Shown here piece after piece: positions 1 to 6,234 of a stretch of DNA of 16,658 nucleotides. Both the position numbers and the translations under genes were made by a program. Every line of letters begins with the position of its first letter. Position 1 is the first letter of the stretch. The stretch is taken from assembly GCA_902796565.1 (NCBI GenBank), contig CADBPP010000178.1, positions 1 through 16,658 on the forward strand. Direction: 5' to 3'. Below the pieces are notes generated by a model. It was given only the letters and a program-made list of their open reading frames with translations, had not been told where the DNA came from and searched no databases. Origin of the DNA: an uncultured Eubacteriales bacterium (lineage in GTDB: Bacteria; Bacillota; Clostridia; Eubacteriales; Anaerofustaceae).

Positions 1-1014
1 CAGGACCATACCGACGTCAACAGAATATCCCCGTAAAACCAGTTCGTTATAGATGATATTCTCCATCATGTGGCCCGGATCATATTGTCTGTAATTCAAC
101 CTCGCATTCCGGAGACCGATATCTGTATAATAATACTTGTTCGGGTAATTGAAATACGTTTTACCCTTTATATCATACCGGCGTGCCATGTCGATGAGAA
201 ATGCATCCATTGCATGAGTGAGATAGACAGATACCAGACTCGGGTTGATCTTTTCATGACGCATTGAACTCAGGGAATTGGCAATATTCGTCGGATTCGT
301 CAAGGAACTGATCTGGGAAGCGGTATAATCAAGGATCGCATTCAGTATATCTTCCCGTTCCAGATGGTTTCGTTCCACTATGTCTTTGATATATAGTTCA
401 TCGTACAGATTGGAAAGATATTCTTTTTTATCATGTTCCTCGGTCATGCTTGCAGCTCGCGGCATTCCGCCATACAGCATATATTGGTCCAGGGCATTAC
501 GCTTATCTCCGCCGACAAACGAATAGTATTCCTCAAAGCTTAAAGGATACACATGGATCTGCGTCGCCCTTCCTCTGAATTCAGTAGCTATATCCTTTGA
601 AAGCATTCTTGAATTGCTGCCGGTCACGTATACATCCAGGTTCTTATATGCTTTCAGTTCGTTCAGCATATCATAGATCGTTACTTCGATACCGCCGTTT
701 GCTTTATCTTTCACTGTTGTGGTGAACTGAACTTCATCCACGAACAGGAAGAAGCGTTCTTCAGAACGTTCTTTTACAAGGCTTTCAACATATTCGCAGA
801 GCACTATCGGATCTCGAAACTTGTAGTTCCTTCTTTGGTCGAGTTCCAACCTGATGATGTGATCATCTGAGATACCCTGCGAGAGCAGATATTCGTAGAA
901 CAGGTCAAACAGCAGGACAGATTTTCCGCATCTGCGTATCCCTGTAATGACCTTTATTTCGCCGTTCCACATATTGTGAATCAATCGATTCAGATAACGA
1001 TCTCGCTTAATCAT
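1..1014 (-). CDS. AAA_14 / DUF4143 family ATP-binding protein (C-terminus outside the window)
   Basis: The frame runs from an ATG at 1014 off the left edge, giving 338 residues with no stop. It is a P-loop ATPase. The Walker A motif GIRRCGKS lies at about residues 25-32, a Walker B strand FFLFVDEVQ at about 88-96, and a sensor-like TGSNSRML near 130. The part after about residue 190 resembles the DUF4143 region that follows AAA_14 domains. The ribosome site GAGGTGA lies 4 nt before the ATG. Members of this family are common accessory genes in gut Clostridia and Bacteroidetes; their cellular role is largely unknown, and a defence or toxin-related role is sometimes suspected. The gene is more AT-rich than the metabolic genes to its right and faces away from them, which suggests horizontal gain (inference). 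The family call is firm; a function cannot be given. Confidence 0.9.
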   Translation of the reverse strand, partial: MIKRDRYLNRLIHNMWNGEIKVITGIRRCGKSVLLFDLFYEYLLSQGISDDHIIRLELDQRRNYKFRDPIVLCEYVESLVKERSEERFFLFVDEVQFTTTVKDKANGGIEVTIYDMLNELKAYKNLDVYVTGSNSRMLSKDIATEFRGRATQIHVYPLSFEEYYSFVGGDKRNALDQYMLYGGMPRAASMTEEHDKKEYLSNLYDELYIKDIVERNHLEREDILNAILDYTASQISSLTNPTNIANSLSSMRHEKINPSLVSVYLTHAMDAFLIDMARRYDIKGKTYFNYPNKYYYTDIGLRNARLNYRQYDPGHMMENIIYNELVLRGYSVDVGMVL

Positions 1015-1027
1015 TATTTCACCTCAT

Positions 1028-1051
1028 ACTTAGGACATTTTCGTCCTAAGT
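1028..1051. promoter_or_regulatory. Palindrome 1, operator or 5'-UTR hairpin of the ATPase gene
   Basis: ACTTAGGAC and GTCCTAAGT form perfect 9-bp arms around a 6-nt spacer. The element lies just downstream of the predicted start point and ends 3 nt before the GAGGTGA ribosome site. It could be a repressor operator or, in the transcript, a hairpin next to the ribosome site. A related copy lies at 1109-1136, which favours a DNA operator. Confidence 0.6.
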
Positions 1052-1059
1052 TCGATGTA

Positions 1060-1088
1060 ATTATGCCATTTCCTTTTGGCAATTTCAA
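1060..1088 (-). promoter_or_regulatory. Promoter of the AAA_14/DUF4143 gene
   Basis: Read on the minus strand, a -35 TTGAAA (1083-1088) and a -10 CATAAT (1060-1065) are separated by exactly 17 nt. Each hexamer matches the sigma-A consensus at 5 of 6 positions. The expected start point, near 1053, lies about 40 nt before the ATG at 1014. The promoter sits between two related palindromes, one just downstream and one just upstream. Confidence 0.7.
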
Positions 1089-1108
1089 TAGCAAATGCTT
1101 TTTATCGA

Positions 1109-1136
1109 AAACTTAGGACGTATATGCCTTAAGTTT
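1109..1136. promoter_or_regulatory. Palindrome 2, degenerate copy upstream of the -35
   Basis: The left arm ACTTAGGAC is identical to that of the palindrome at 1028-1051. The spacer is again 6 nt, and the right arm GCCTTAAGT matches at 7 of 9 positions. Flanking AA/TT pairs extend the symmetry. The two centres are 83 bp apart, close to eight helical turns, and bracket the promoter. That layout would suit a repressor binding both sites. Confidence 0.5.
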
Positions 1137-1386
1137 ATGATGATTTAAGCAACAAACGAATTGATTGTTGCTCCCTACTATCAAAAATGTTGAGTTAGGG
1201 AGCTTCGATGAAGATCCAACAAGCATCAGGGATTCTGGGATCGGAGCAAAATCCTGTCCTTTTTCTTTCCTGTATTCAGAACGGTTTTCAAGTGTTTCCA
1301 CAAGAAAAGCACAGGAAACTGTTAACAAGCAGCAACTGGGGAGCCAGGGGCTAAAGGGGAGACAGCAAAAAAAATATAAAAACCTA
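1137..1386. other. Non-coding gap with stacked inverted repeats
   Basis: No convincing gene is visible here. A 76-codon plus-strand frame starting at 1165 has no ribosome site and its composition is not protein-like. Structure is visible instead: AGCAACAA/TTGTTGCT (1148-1155 with 1165-1172), GCTCCCTA/TAGGGAGC (1170-1177 with 1196-1203), CTTC/GAAG (1203-1213) and GATCC/GGATC (1213-1217 with 1238-1242). None is followed by a T-run, so these are not simple terminators. A decayed mobile-element end or a small structured RNA are both possible. Confidence 0.3.
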
Positions 1387-1415
1387 TTGACATAGTATGT
1401 GAATAGTATTATGAT
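1387..1415 (+). promoter_or_regulatory. Promoter of the metY-cysK-metA operon
   Basis: A perfect -35 TTGACA (1387-1392), a 17-nt spacer and a -10 TATGAT (1410-1415, 5 of 6) form a strong sigma-A promoter. The start point should be near 1422. That gives a leader of about 245 nt before metY, long enough for the leader peptide and attenuator within it. Confidence 0.85.
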
Positions 1416-1443
1416 ATGCCCAATAAAACATTCGGAGAGAGTT

Positions 1444-1566
1444 ATGGATAAGCTCAACAGATCATATATCCGTAAGATGATGTGTCGAATGCTCTGCTCC
1501 CGGACATATATGGCCGGAGCTGCGGGGCCTTTCTCCGTTTGCTCCGATGCGCACCGATGTCGGTAA
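1444..1566 (+). CDS. Met/Cys-rich leader peptide of the sulfur amino acid operon
   Basis: This is a 40-codon frame from ATG 1444 to TAA 1564-1566. A ribosome site GGAGAG (1434-1439) lies 4 nt before the ATG, and the whole frame is downstream of the predicted start point. Residues 12-18 read MMCRMLC, three Met and two Cys in seven residues; further Met is at 23 and Cys at 33 and 39. Both are normally rare amino acids and are the products of the genes that follow. The Met12-Met13-Cys14 codons (1477-1485) end 11 nt before the 5' arm of the antiterminator stem at 1497. A ribosome waiting there would leave that arm free. The peptide itself probably has no role; its translation is the sensor. The link to attenuation is inference from position, codon content and RNA pairing. 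Confidence 0.7.
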   Translation: MDKLNRSYIRKMMCRMLCSRTYMAGAAGPFSVCSDAHRCR

Positions 1567-1600
1567 CCACCGATATACGCATATGCCATATGTCCGGGAG
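1497..1600 (+). promoter_or_regulatory. Antiterminator stem of the metY leader
   Basis: Bases 1497-1509 pair without mismatch with 1588-1600, and after a 2-nt bulge 1512-1514 pair with 1585-1587, giving a 16-bp stem. Enclosed helices are 1515-1520 with 1541-1546, with an inner 1523-1527/1533-1537, and 1547-1551 with 1578-1582, with an inner ACCG/CGGT at 1553-1564. The 3' arm contains the entire 5' half of the terminator at 1590-1625, so the two cannot coexist. The 5' arm lies inside the leader-peptide coding region, where moving ribosomes would disrupt it. No S-box core (GGCAACC) or T-box motif (AGGGTGGNACCGCG) is present. Confidence 0.65.
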
Positions 1601-1625
1601 ACGATCTGTTCCCCGGGCATTTTTT
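1590..1625 (+). terminator. Attenuator terminator upstream of metY
   Basis: ATGTCCGGG (1590-1598) pairs with CCCGGGCAT (1612-1620), 9 bp with one U-G pair, closing a 13-nt loop; T 1621-1625 follows at once. It sits after the leader-peptide stop and 43 nt before metY. A second local hairpin, GGGCATT/AATGCCC (1615-1621 with 1626-1632), overlaps its 3' half and could also compete. Confidence 0.65.
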
Positions 1626-1667
1626 AATGCCCCGATGCCCCAGGAGATATTAACAGGAGGAAAGAAA

Positions 1668-2948
1668 ATGAGTAATTACAGATTTGAGACACTTCAGCTT
1701 CATGTAGGACAGGAGAGCGCCGATCCCGCGACGGATTCCAGGGCGGTGCCCATTTACCAGACCACATCATACGTATTCCACGACAGCCGGGACGCTTCGG
1801 ACCGTTTCGCCCTTAAGGCGGGAGGCAACATCTACGGAAGGCTTACCAATCCCACGGAGGAGATCTTCGAAAAGAGGATCGCCGCTCTGGAGGGAGGCAC
1901 CGCTGCTCTTGCAGTAGCCTCGGGCGCGGCTGCCATCACATACACCATACAGGCCCTTGCGGCGGGAGGCGGGCACATAGTGGCCCAGAAGACCATTTAC
2001 GGAGGCAGCTACAACCTTCTGGCCCACACTCTGCCGGAGTTCGGCATAACAGCCACCTTCGTGGACGCCCATGACCTTTCCGAGGTGGAGGGAGCAATAC
2101 GGGACGACACCAAGGCCGTCTACCTTGAGACCCTGGGAAATCCCAACAGCGATATCCCCGATATCGACGCCATCGCGAAGATCGCCCATTCCCACGGACT
2201 GCCTCTGGTGATCGACAATACCTTCGGCACGTCCTATCTCATCAGGCCCATCGAGCACGGAGCAGACATAGTGGTGCATTCAGCCACCAAGTTCATAGGC
2301 GGTCACGGCACCAGCCTCGGCGGAGTGATCGTCGAGGGAGGCACCTTCGACTGGAGCGTTTCGGGAAGGTATCCCAACATTGCGGATCCGAATCCCAGCT
2401 ATCACGGAGTGTCCTTCTGGCAGGCTGCGGGTCCCGCCGCATTCGTCACCTACATCAGGGCGATAATCCTCAGGGATACGGGAGCATGCATCTCCCCGTT
2501 CAACGCGTTCCTGTTGCTGCAGGGGACAGAAACGCTGTCACTGAGGATAGAGAGACAGGCAGAGAACACAAAGAAGGTGCTGGAATACCTCGTCTCCCAT
2601 CCGAAAGTTGAAAAGGTGAGCCATCCGGCGCTGCCGGAACATCCGGACCATGAGCTGTATGAGAGATATTTCCCCAACGGGGGAGCGTCGATCTTCACCT
2701 TTGAGATAAAGGGAGGCAGGGAAGCGGCCTGGAAGTTCATCGACAGCCTGAAAATATTCTCCCTTCTGGCGAACGTGGCGGACGTGAAGAGCCTGGTGAT
2801 ACATCCCGCATCCACCACCCATTCCCAGCTGAACGATCAGGAGCTGGCTGAGCAGGGCATCACCCAGTCCACCATAAGGCTCTCCATCGGAACGGAACAC
2901 ATCGACGACATAATCGAGGATCTTGAAAACGGTTTCAGAGCCGTATAG
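1668..2948 (+). CDS. metY: O-acetylhomoserine sulfhydrylase (O-acetylhomoserine aminocarboxypropyltransferase)
   Basis: This PLP enzyme of the Cys/Met metabolism family joins O-acetylhomoserine and sulfide to give homocysteine in the cytoplasm. The protein has 426 residues, a typical MetY length. Landmarks are the N-terminal ETLQLHVGQ and PIYQTTSYVF, the cofactor aspartate in VIDNTFGT (D183), and the Schiff-base lysine in HSATKFIGGHGT (K208). The ATG at 1668 follows AGGAGG by 7 nt. The frame stays open further upstream, but that stretch lies in the attenuator and lacks family similarity, so it is not coding in this frame. The gene is first in an operon with cysK and metA and is controlled by the leader upstream. 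MetA in the same operon supplies the substrate, which favours MetY over cystathionine gamma-synthase; no metB or metC is in the window. Confidence 0.95.
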   Translation: MSNYRFETLQLHVGQESADPATDSRAVPIYQTTSYVFHDSRDASDRFALKAGGNIYGRLTNPTEEIFEKRIAALEGGTAALAVASGAAAITYTIQALAAGGGHIVAQKTIYGGSYNLLAHTLPEFGITATFVDAHDLSEVEGAIRDDTKAVYLETLGNPNSDIPDIDAIAKIAHSHGLPLVIDNTFGTSYLIRPIEHGADIVVHSATKFIGGHGTSLGGVIVEGGTFDWSVSGRYPNIADPNPSYHGVSFWQAAGPAAFVTYIRAIILRDTGACISPFNAFLLLQGTETLSLRIERQAENTKKVLEYLVSHPKVEKVSHPALPEHPDHELYERYFPNGGASIFTFEIKGGREAAWKFIDSLKIFSLLANVADVKSLVIHPASTTHSQLNDQELAEQGITQSTIRLSIGTEHIDDIIEDLENGFRAV

Positions 2949-2981
2949 AAATAAAAGAAAAAGAGAAAGGAAACGAAAACG

Positions 2982-3914
2982 ATGTCAAAGATATACAAAG
3001 GAACGGCACAGCTCATAGGAAACACTCCCCTGGTGGAGATAGTGAACATAGAAAAGGAACTGGGGCTCGAAGCCACCGTCCTGGTAAAGCTGGAATACTT
3101 CAATCCGGCGGGAAGCGTCAAGGACCGTATCGCCAGGGCGATGATCGAGGACGCTGAGGAAAAGGGCCTTCTGAAGGAGGGCAGCGTGATAATCGAGCCC
3201 ACCAGCGGCAACACCGGAATAGGACTTGCCTCCCTGGCAGCCTCAAAGGGATACAGGATCATACTGACGATGCCTGAGACCATGAGCGTCGAGAGAAGGA
3301 ACATCCTGAAGAGCTACGGCGCAGAGATAGTCCTCACCGAGGGAGCTAAGGGCATGAGCGGAGCCATCGCCAAAGCGGATGAACTGGCGAAGGAGATCCC
3401 CGGAGCCTTCATCCCGGGACAGTTCGTCAATCCCGCCAACCCTAAGGCCCATTATGAGACCACGGGCCCGGAGATCTGGGAAGACACGGACGGGAAGGTG
3501 GATTACTTCATCGCAGGAGTGGGCACCGGAGGCACCGTCACCGGAGTCGGCCGTTATCTTAAGGAGAAGGATCCTTCCGTCAGGGTGATCGCGGTGGAGC
3601 CGTCGGATTCGCCGGTCCTCTCGGAGGGCAGGAGCGGATCCCACAAGATCCAGGGCATAGGAGCCGGATTCGTACCGGATGTGCTGGATACGAAGATCTA
3701 TGACGAGATATATCCTTCCACTTCCGATGAGGCCTTCAGCGCCGCGAAGCTTCTCGCGGCAAAGGAAGGCATCGGGGTGGGGATCTCTTCGGGAGCTGCC
3801 CTTTCCGCGGCGATAAACCTCGCTAAGAAGAGCGAGAACAAGGGAAAAGTCATCGTCGCGCTGCTTCCCGACAGCGCCGACAGATATTATTCCACTGCAC
3901 TGTTCACAGAATAA
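2982..3914 (+). CDS. cysK: Cysteine synthase (O-acetylserine sulfhydrylase)
   Basis: This 310-residue, fold-type II PLP enzyme makes cysteine from O-acetylserine and sulfide. Visible motifs in order are LIGNTPLV (11-18), the cofactor lysine K47 in PAGSVKDR, the substrate loop TSGNTG (74-79), the phosphate-binding GTGGT (181-185) and SSGAA (269-273). The C-terminal DSADRYYSTALF resembles the family's DSxERYLST ending. A modest ribosome site, AAAGGAAA, precedes the ATG. The gene lies 33 nt after metY and 30 nt before metA with no terminator between, so one transcript is likely. No serine acetyltransferase gene (cysE) is nearby. The CysK and CysM subtypes cannot be separated with certainty; length and motifs favour CysK. 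Confidence 0.93.
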   Translation: MSKIYKGTAQLIGNTPLVEIVNIEKELGLEATVLVKLEYFNPAGSVKDRIARAMIEDAEEKGLLKEGSVIIEPTSGNTGIGLASLAASKGYRIILTMPETMSVERRNILKSYGAEIVLTEGAKGMSGAIAKADELAKEIPGAFIPGQFVNPANPKAHYETTGPEIWEDTDGKVDYFIAGVGTGGTVTGVGRYLKEKDPSVRVIAVEPSDSPVLSEGRSGSHKIQGIGAGFVPDVLDTKIYDEIYPSTSDEAFSAAKLLAAKEGIGVGISSGAALSAAINLAKKSENKGKVIVALLPDSADRYYSTALFTE

Positions 3915-3944
3915 TCAACGATCATTTTCTAAAGGAGGTGCGTC

Positions 3945-4871
3945 ATGCCCATCAAGATACCGAAGGATCTTCCCGCAGCTGATGTTTTAAGAAGAGAGCA
4001 TATATTCGTGATGGATACACTCAGGGCCACGACACAGGATATAAGACCCCTGAAGATCCTCATGCTCAATCTGATGCCCACCAAGGCAGTCACGGAGACC
4101 CAGATCGCCCGTCTTCTGGGCAATACGCCCCTCCAGATAGAACTGGAACTGGTGAAGGTGAAGCATGACACGAAAAACACATCCCAGGAGCATATGATCG
4201 CCTTTTACAGAAATTTCTCCGAAATAAAGGAAAACTTCTACGACGGCATGATCATCACCGGAGCCCCGGTGGAGCATCTGCCCTTCGGTGAAGTGGATTA
4301 CTGGGACGAGCTTTGCGAGATAATGGACTGGAGCACCACCCATGTGTTCAGTACCCTTCATATCTGCTGGGCTGCCCAGGCGGCGCTGTTCCATCATTAC
4401 GGGATAAAGAAAAAGGCCCTGGACCAAAAGCTTTTCGGGGTGTTCGATCATACCGTGGAGGACCGCGCATGTATGCTTTTCAGGGGATTCGACGATGTTT
4501 TCAGGGCTCCTCATTCCAGACACACCGCTCTGGATGAGGAAGCACTGAGAAAGGAAAAAGACCTAGCGGTGCTGGCTTCCAGCGTAAAGGCGGGACCCTA
4601 CGCCATAGCGGATACTGCCGGAAGGAAGATATTCATCACCGGTCACTGCGAATACGACGCTGATACTCTCAGGAGCGAATATGTAAGGGACAAAACTGCC
4701 GGACTTCCGATAGAGATCCCGGAGAACTATTTCCCGGGGGATGACGATACGGCTTCCCCGTTAAACACCTGGAGGAGCGGAGCGAGTCTCCTATACTCAA
4801 ACTGGCTGAATTACTACGTTTATCAGGAGACACCGTACATCGTGGAGTCGATAGGTGACATTGGAAGATAG
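3945..4871 (+). CDS. metA: Homoserine O-acetyltransferase (MetA family)
   Basis: This activates homoserine for methionine synthesis by acylating its hydroxyl group. The 308-residue protein has the MetA family layout: PIKIPKDLPA start, RPLKILMLNLMP, catalytic Cys141 in HICWAAQAA, and His234 and Glu236 in TGHCEYD, matching E. coli C142, H235 and E237. The acyl-CoA selectivity position, Gly111 in E. coli MetA, is Glu110 here in GAPVEHL. Glutamate at this site is known to give acetyl-CoA use, as in Bacillus cereus. The product should therefore be O-acetylhomoserine, the substrate of the MetY in the same operon. The ribosome site AAAGGAGGTG is close to perfect. A terminator 55 nt downstream ends the operon. 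Confidence 0.95.
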   Translation: MPIKIPKDLPAADVLRREHIFVMDTLRATTQDIRPLKILMLNLMPTKAVTETQIARLLGNTPLQIELELVKVKHDTKNTSQEHMIAFYRNFSEIKENFYDGMIITGAPVEHLPFGEVDYWDELCEIMDWSTTHVFSTLHICWAAQAALFHHYGIKKKALDQKLFGVFDHTVEDRACMLFRGFDDVFRAPHSRHTALDEEALRKEKDLAVLASSVKAGPYAIADTAGRKIFITGHCEYDADTLRSEYVRDKTAGLPIEIPENYFPGDDDTASPLNTWRSGASLLYSNWLNYYVYQETPYIVESIGDIGR

Positions 4872-4925
4872 AAATTCTGAAATATGCTTTGCAATGATCC
4901 GCGTGGTCAACAGCTTTTTTATGAG

Positions 4926-4963
4926 ACAGGGCAAGGAGCGAAATACTCCGATGCCCTGTTTTT
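4926..4963 (+). terminator. Terminator of metY-cysK-metA
   Basis: ACAGGGCA (4926-4933) pairs with TGCCCTGT (4952-4959), with an inner GGAG/CTCC helix, and runs into TTTTT. It lies 55 nt after the metA stop. Confidence 0.85.
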
Positions 4964-5123
4964 CCATATGTATCTGCGTCCGGCAAAGCCATTGGCTAGT
5001 ACTTACAATACGATAAGTCCAATTCGTTGATGTACGGCAGAGGAAGACGGAACTGTTTCTTTATGCCGGGGGAGACCTGGCTGACCAGGTTCGGGGAAGG
5101 CAAAAGGAGAGAACGATAACCTG
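4964..5123. other. Non-coding spacer between the met and rnf operons
   Basis: No gene is visible. One local fold stands out at about 5065-5103: ACCTGG and CCAGGT with a 4-nt loop, enclosed by TGCC and GGCA. It has no T-run on either strand. The rest shows nothing recognisable. Confidence 0.4.
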
Positions 5124-5156
5124 AAAAAAGAGGCTGCCGTTTTGAGGCAGCCTCTT
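5124..5156 (-). terminator. Terminator of the rnf operon
   Basis: On the minus strand AAGAGGCTGCC and GGCAGCCTCTT form an 11-bp perfect stem with a 7-nt loop, followed by a T-run (5124-5129 as A on the plus strand). It lies about 60 nt beyond the rnfB stop. Confidence 0.9.
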
Positions 5157-5217
5157 ATCCTGAACGTGGGATGATCGGTTTTCAGCGGGCTCTTATTCTT
5201 CCGGGCCCGCCGAATGA

Positions 5218-6213
5218 TTACTTCTTTACGGGAACGAGATGGATGGCGTCCATCTTGCACTTTTCGGTGCACAGACCGCATCCGATGCACTTTTCGGGAT
5301 CCACCTTGTGGGGAGCTTTCTTCTCACCTTCGATGGCTTCCTTCGGGCACACCTTCTGGCACTGTCCGCATCCTATGCACTTTTCTTCGTCCACCACTGC
5401 CTGCATCTTCTCATGGAAGGGGATGATGCAGTGCTGGGGGCACTTCTCGGCGCAGATCAGGCAGCCGCGGCACTTCTCGTAATCGAACTCGGGGAGGTTG
5501 GTCTCCTTGTTGACGTGTACCGCGTCGAAGGGGCAGTTCTTCTCGCAGATGCCGCAGGCGATGCAGCCGGAGGCGCATGCCGCCTTGACAGCCTTGCCCT
5601 TGCCCTTGTTGGAGCATCCGATGTTGACTCCCTTGCCGTAGGGCATGAAGCTGATGAGTCCCTTGGGGCAGATCTCAACGCATGCTCCGCAGGAGGTGCA
5701 CTTTTCGGGATCCACTTCCGCGACTCCCTTGTCGTTGATCTTTATGGCACCGAACTTGCAGACTGAGACGCAGGAACCGAAGCCGAGGCATCCGGATTCG
5801 CATACCTTGCTGCCGCCCTGATACGCGGCGGCCTGTACGCAGTCCTTTTCTCCGTAGTACTCAAATTTCTGAGCGCAGTCAGCCTGGCAGGCGTGGCAGT
5901 GCACGAAGGCTACCTGCTTTTCCATTTCGACGGCTTCCTGGCCCATGATGACGGCCACCTTGGCAGCCACGTCCGCACCGCCCACGGGGCAGGTGTTGAC
6001 GGGAGCCTTGCCGGAGGCGATGGCTTCCGCCACCGCGGAGCATCCCGCGAATCCGCATCCGCCGCAGTTTGCACCGGGCAGGACTTCGAGGATGGCGTCG
6101 GCTCTGGGGTCGGTCTCCACCGCGAAGATCTTTGAAGCATAGGCCAGCAGGGCTCCCAGAAGAAGACCGAGAATACCGACAGCCAGCGCTGCTGTGATTA
6201 TACTGTTAAACAT
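5218..6213 (-). CDS. rnfB: Rnf complex subunit RnfB, multi-cluster ferredoxin subunit
   Basis: RnfB is the electron entry subunit that takes electrons from reduced ferredoxin on the cytoplasmic face. Residue numbers here count from an upstream ATG at 6219 (333 residues). A membrane anchor at about 7-27 is followed by the [4Fe-4S] domain CGGCGFAGC with a fourth Cys (C52, C55, C60, C77). Then comes a long ferredoxin-like tail with cysteine sets near 140-154, 174-184, 215-229, 250-260, 281-291 and 311-321, plus extra cysteines at 108-115. Proteobacterial RsxB is only about 190 residues, so this is the extended form known from acetogens and other Clostridia. The ATG at 6213 is preferred because GAGGT sits 8 nt before it, but only 2 nt before the ATG at 6219. 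It is the last gene of the operon, 15-21 nt after rnfA, followed by a strong terminator. Confidence 0.94.
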   Translation of the reverse strand: MFNSIITAALAVGILGLLLGALLAYASKIFAVETDPRADAILEVLPGANCGGCGFAGCSAVAEAIASGKAPVNTCPVGGADVAAKVAVIMGQEAVEMEKQVAFVHCHACQADCAQKFEYYGEKDCVQAAAYQGGSKVCESGCLGFGSCVSVCKFGAIKINDKGVAEVDPEKCTSCGACVEICPKGLISFMPYGKGVNIGCSNKGKGKAVKAACASGCIACGICEKNCPFDAVHVNKETNLPEFDYEKCRGCLICAEKCPQHCIIPFHEKMQAVVDEEKCIGCGQCQKVCPKEAIEGEKKAPHKVDPEKCIGCGLCTEKCKMDAIHLVPVKK

Positions 6214-6234
6214 ATACATTTACCTCTCTGTCTA

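Noticed and set aside
1165..1395. Plus-strand 76-codon open frame in the gap
   Set aside because: No ribosome site and no recognisable domain. It runs through several inverted repeats and into the -35 region of the met promoter.
1113..1589. Minus-strand 158-codon open frame
   Set aside because: It overlaps the met promoter and leader on the other strand, has no good ribosome site and its cysteine- and serine-rich composition is not protein-like.
1421..1640. S-box (SAM-I) or T-box riboswitch before metY
   Set aside because: The conserved S-box core GGCAACC and the T-box AGGGTGGNACCGCG sequence are absent, and the helices seen do not follow either layout. The minus strand holds a GGTGGTTACCG stretch, but no gene follows it.
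1482..1667. In-frame upstream extension of metY starting at a GTG in the leader
   Set aside because: It covers the attenuator hairpins, has no ribosome site and adds residues unlike any MetY. AGGAGG lies just before the ATG at 1668.
5239..5766. Plus-strand 175-codon open frame opposite rnfB
   Set aside because: It is the complement of the cysteine-rich rnfB coding sequence and has no ribosome site or domain.
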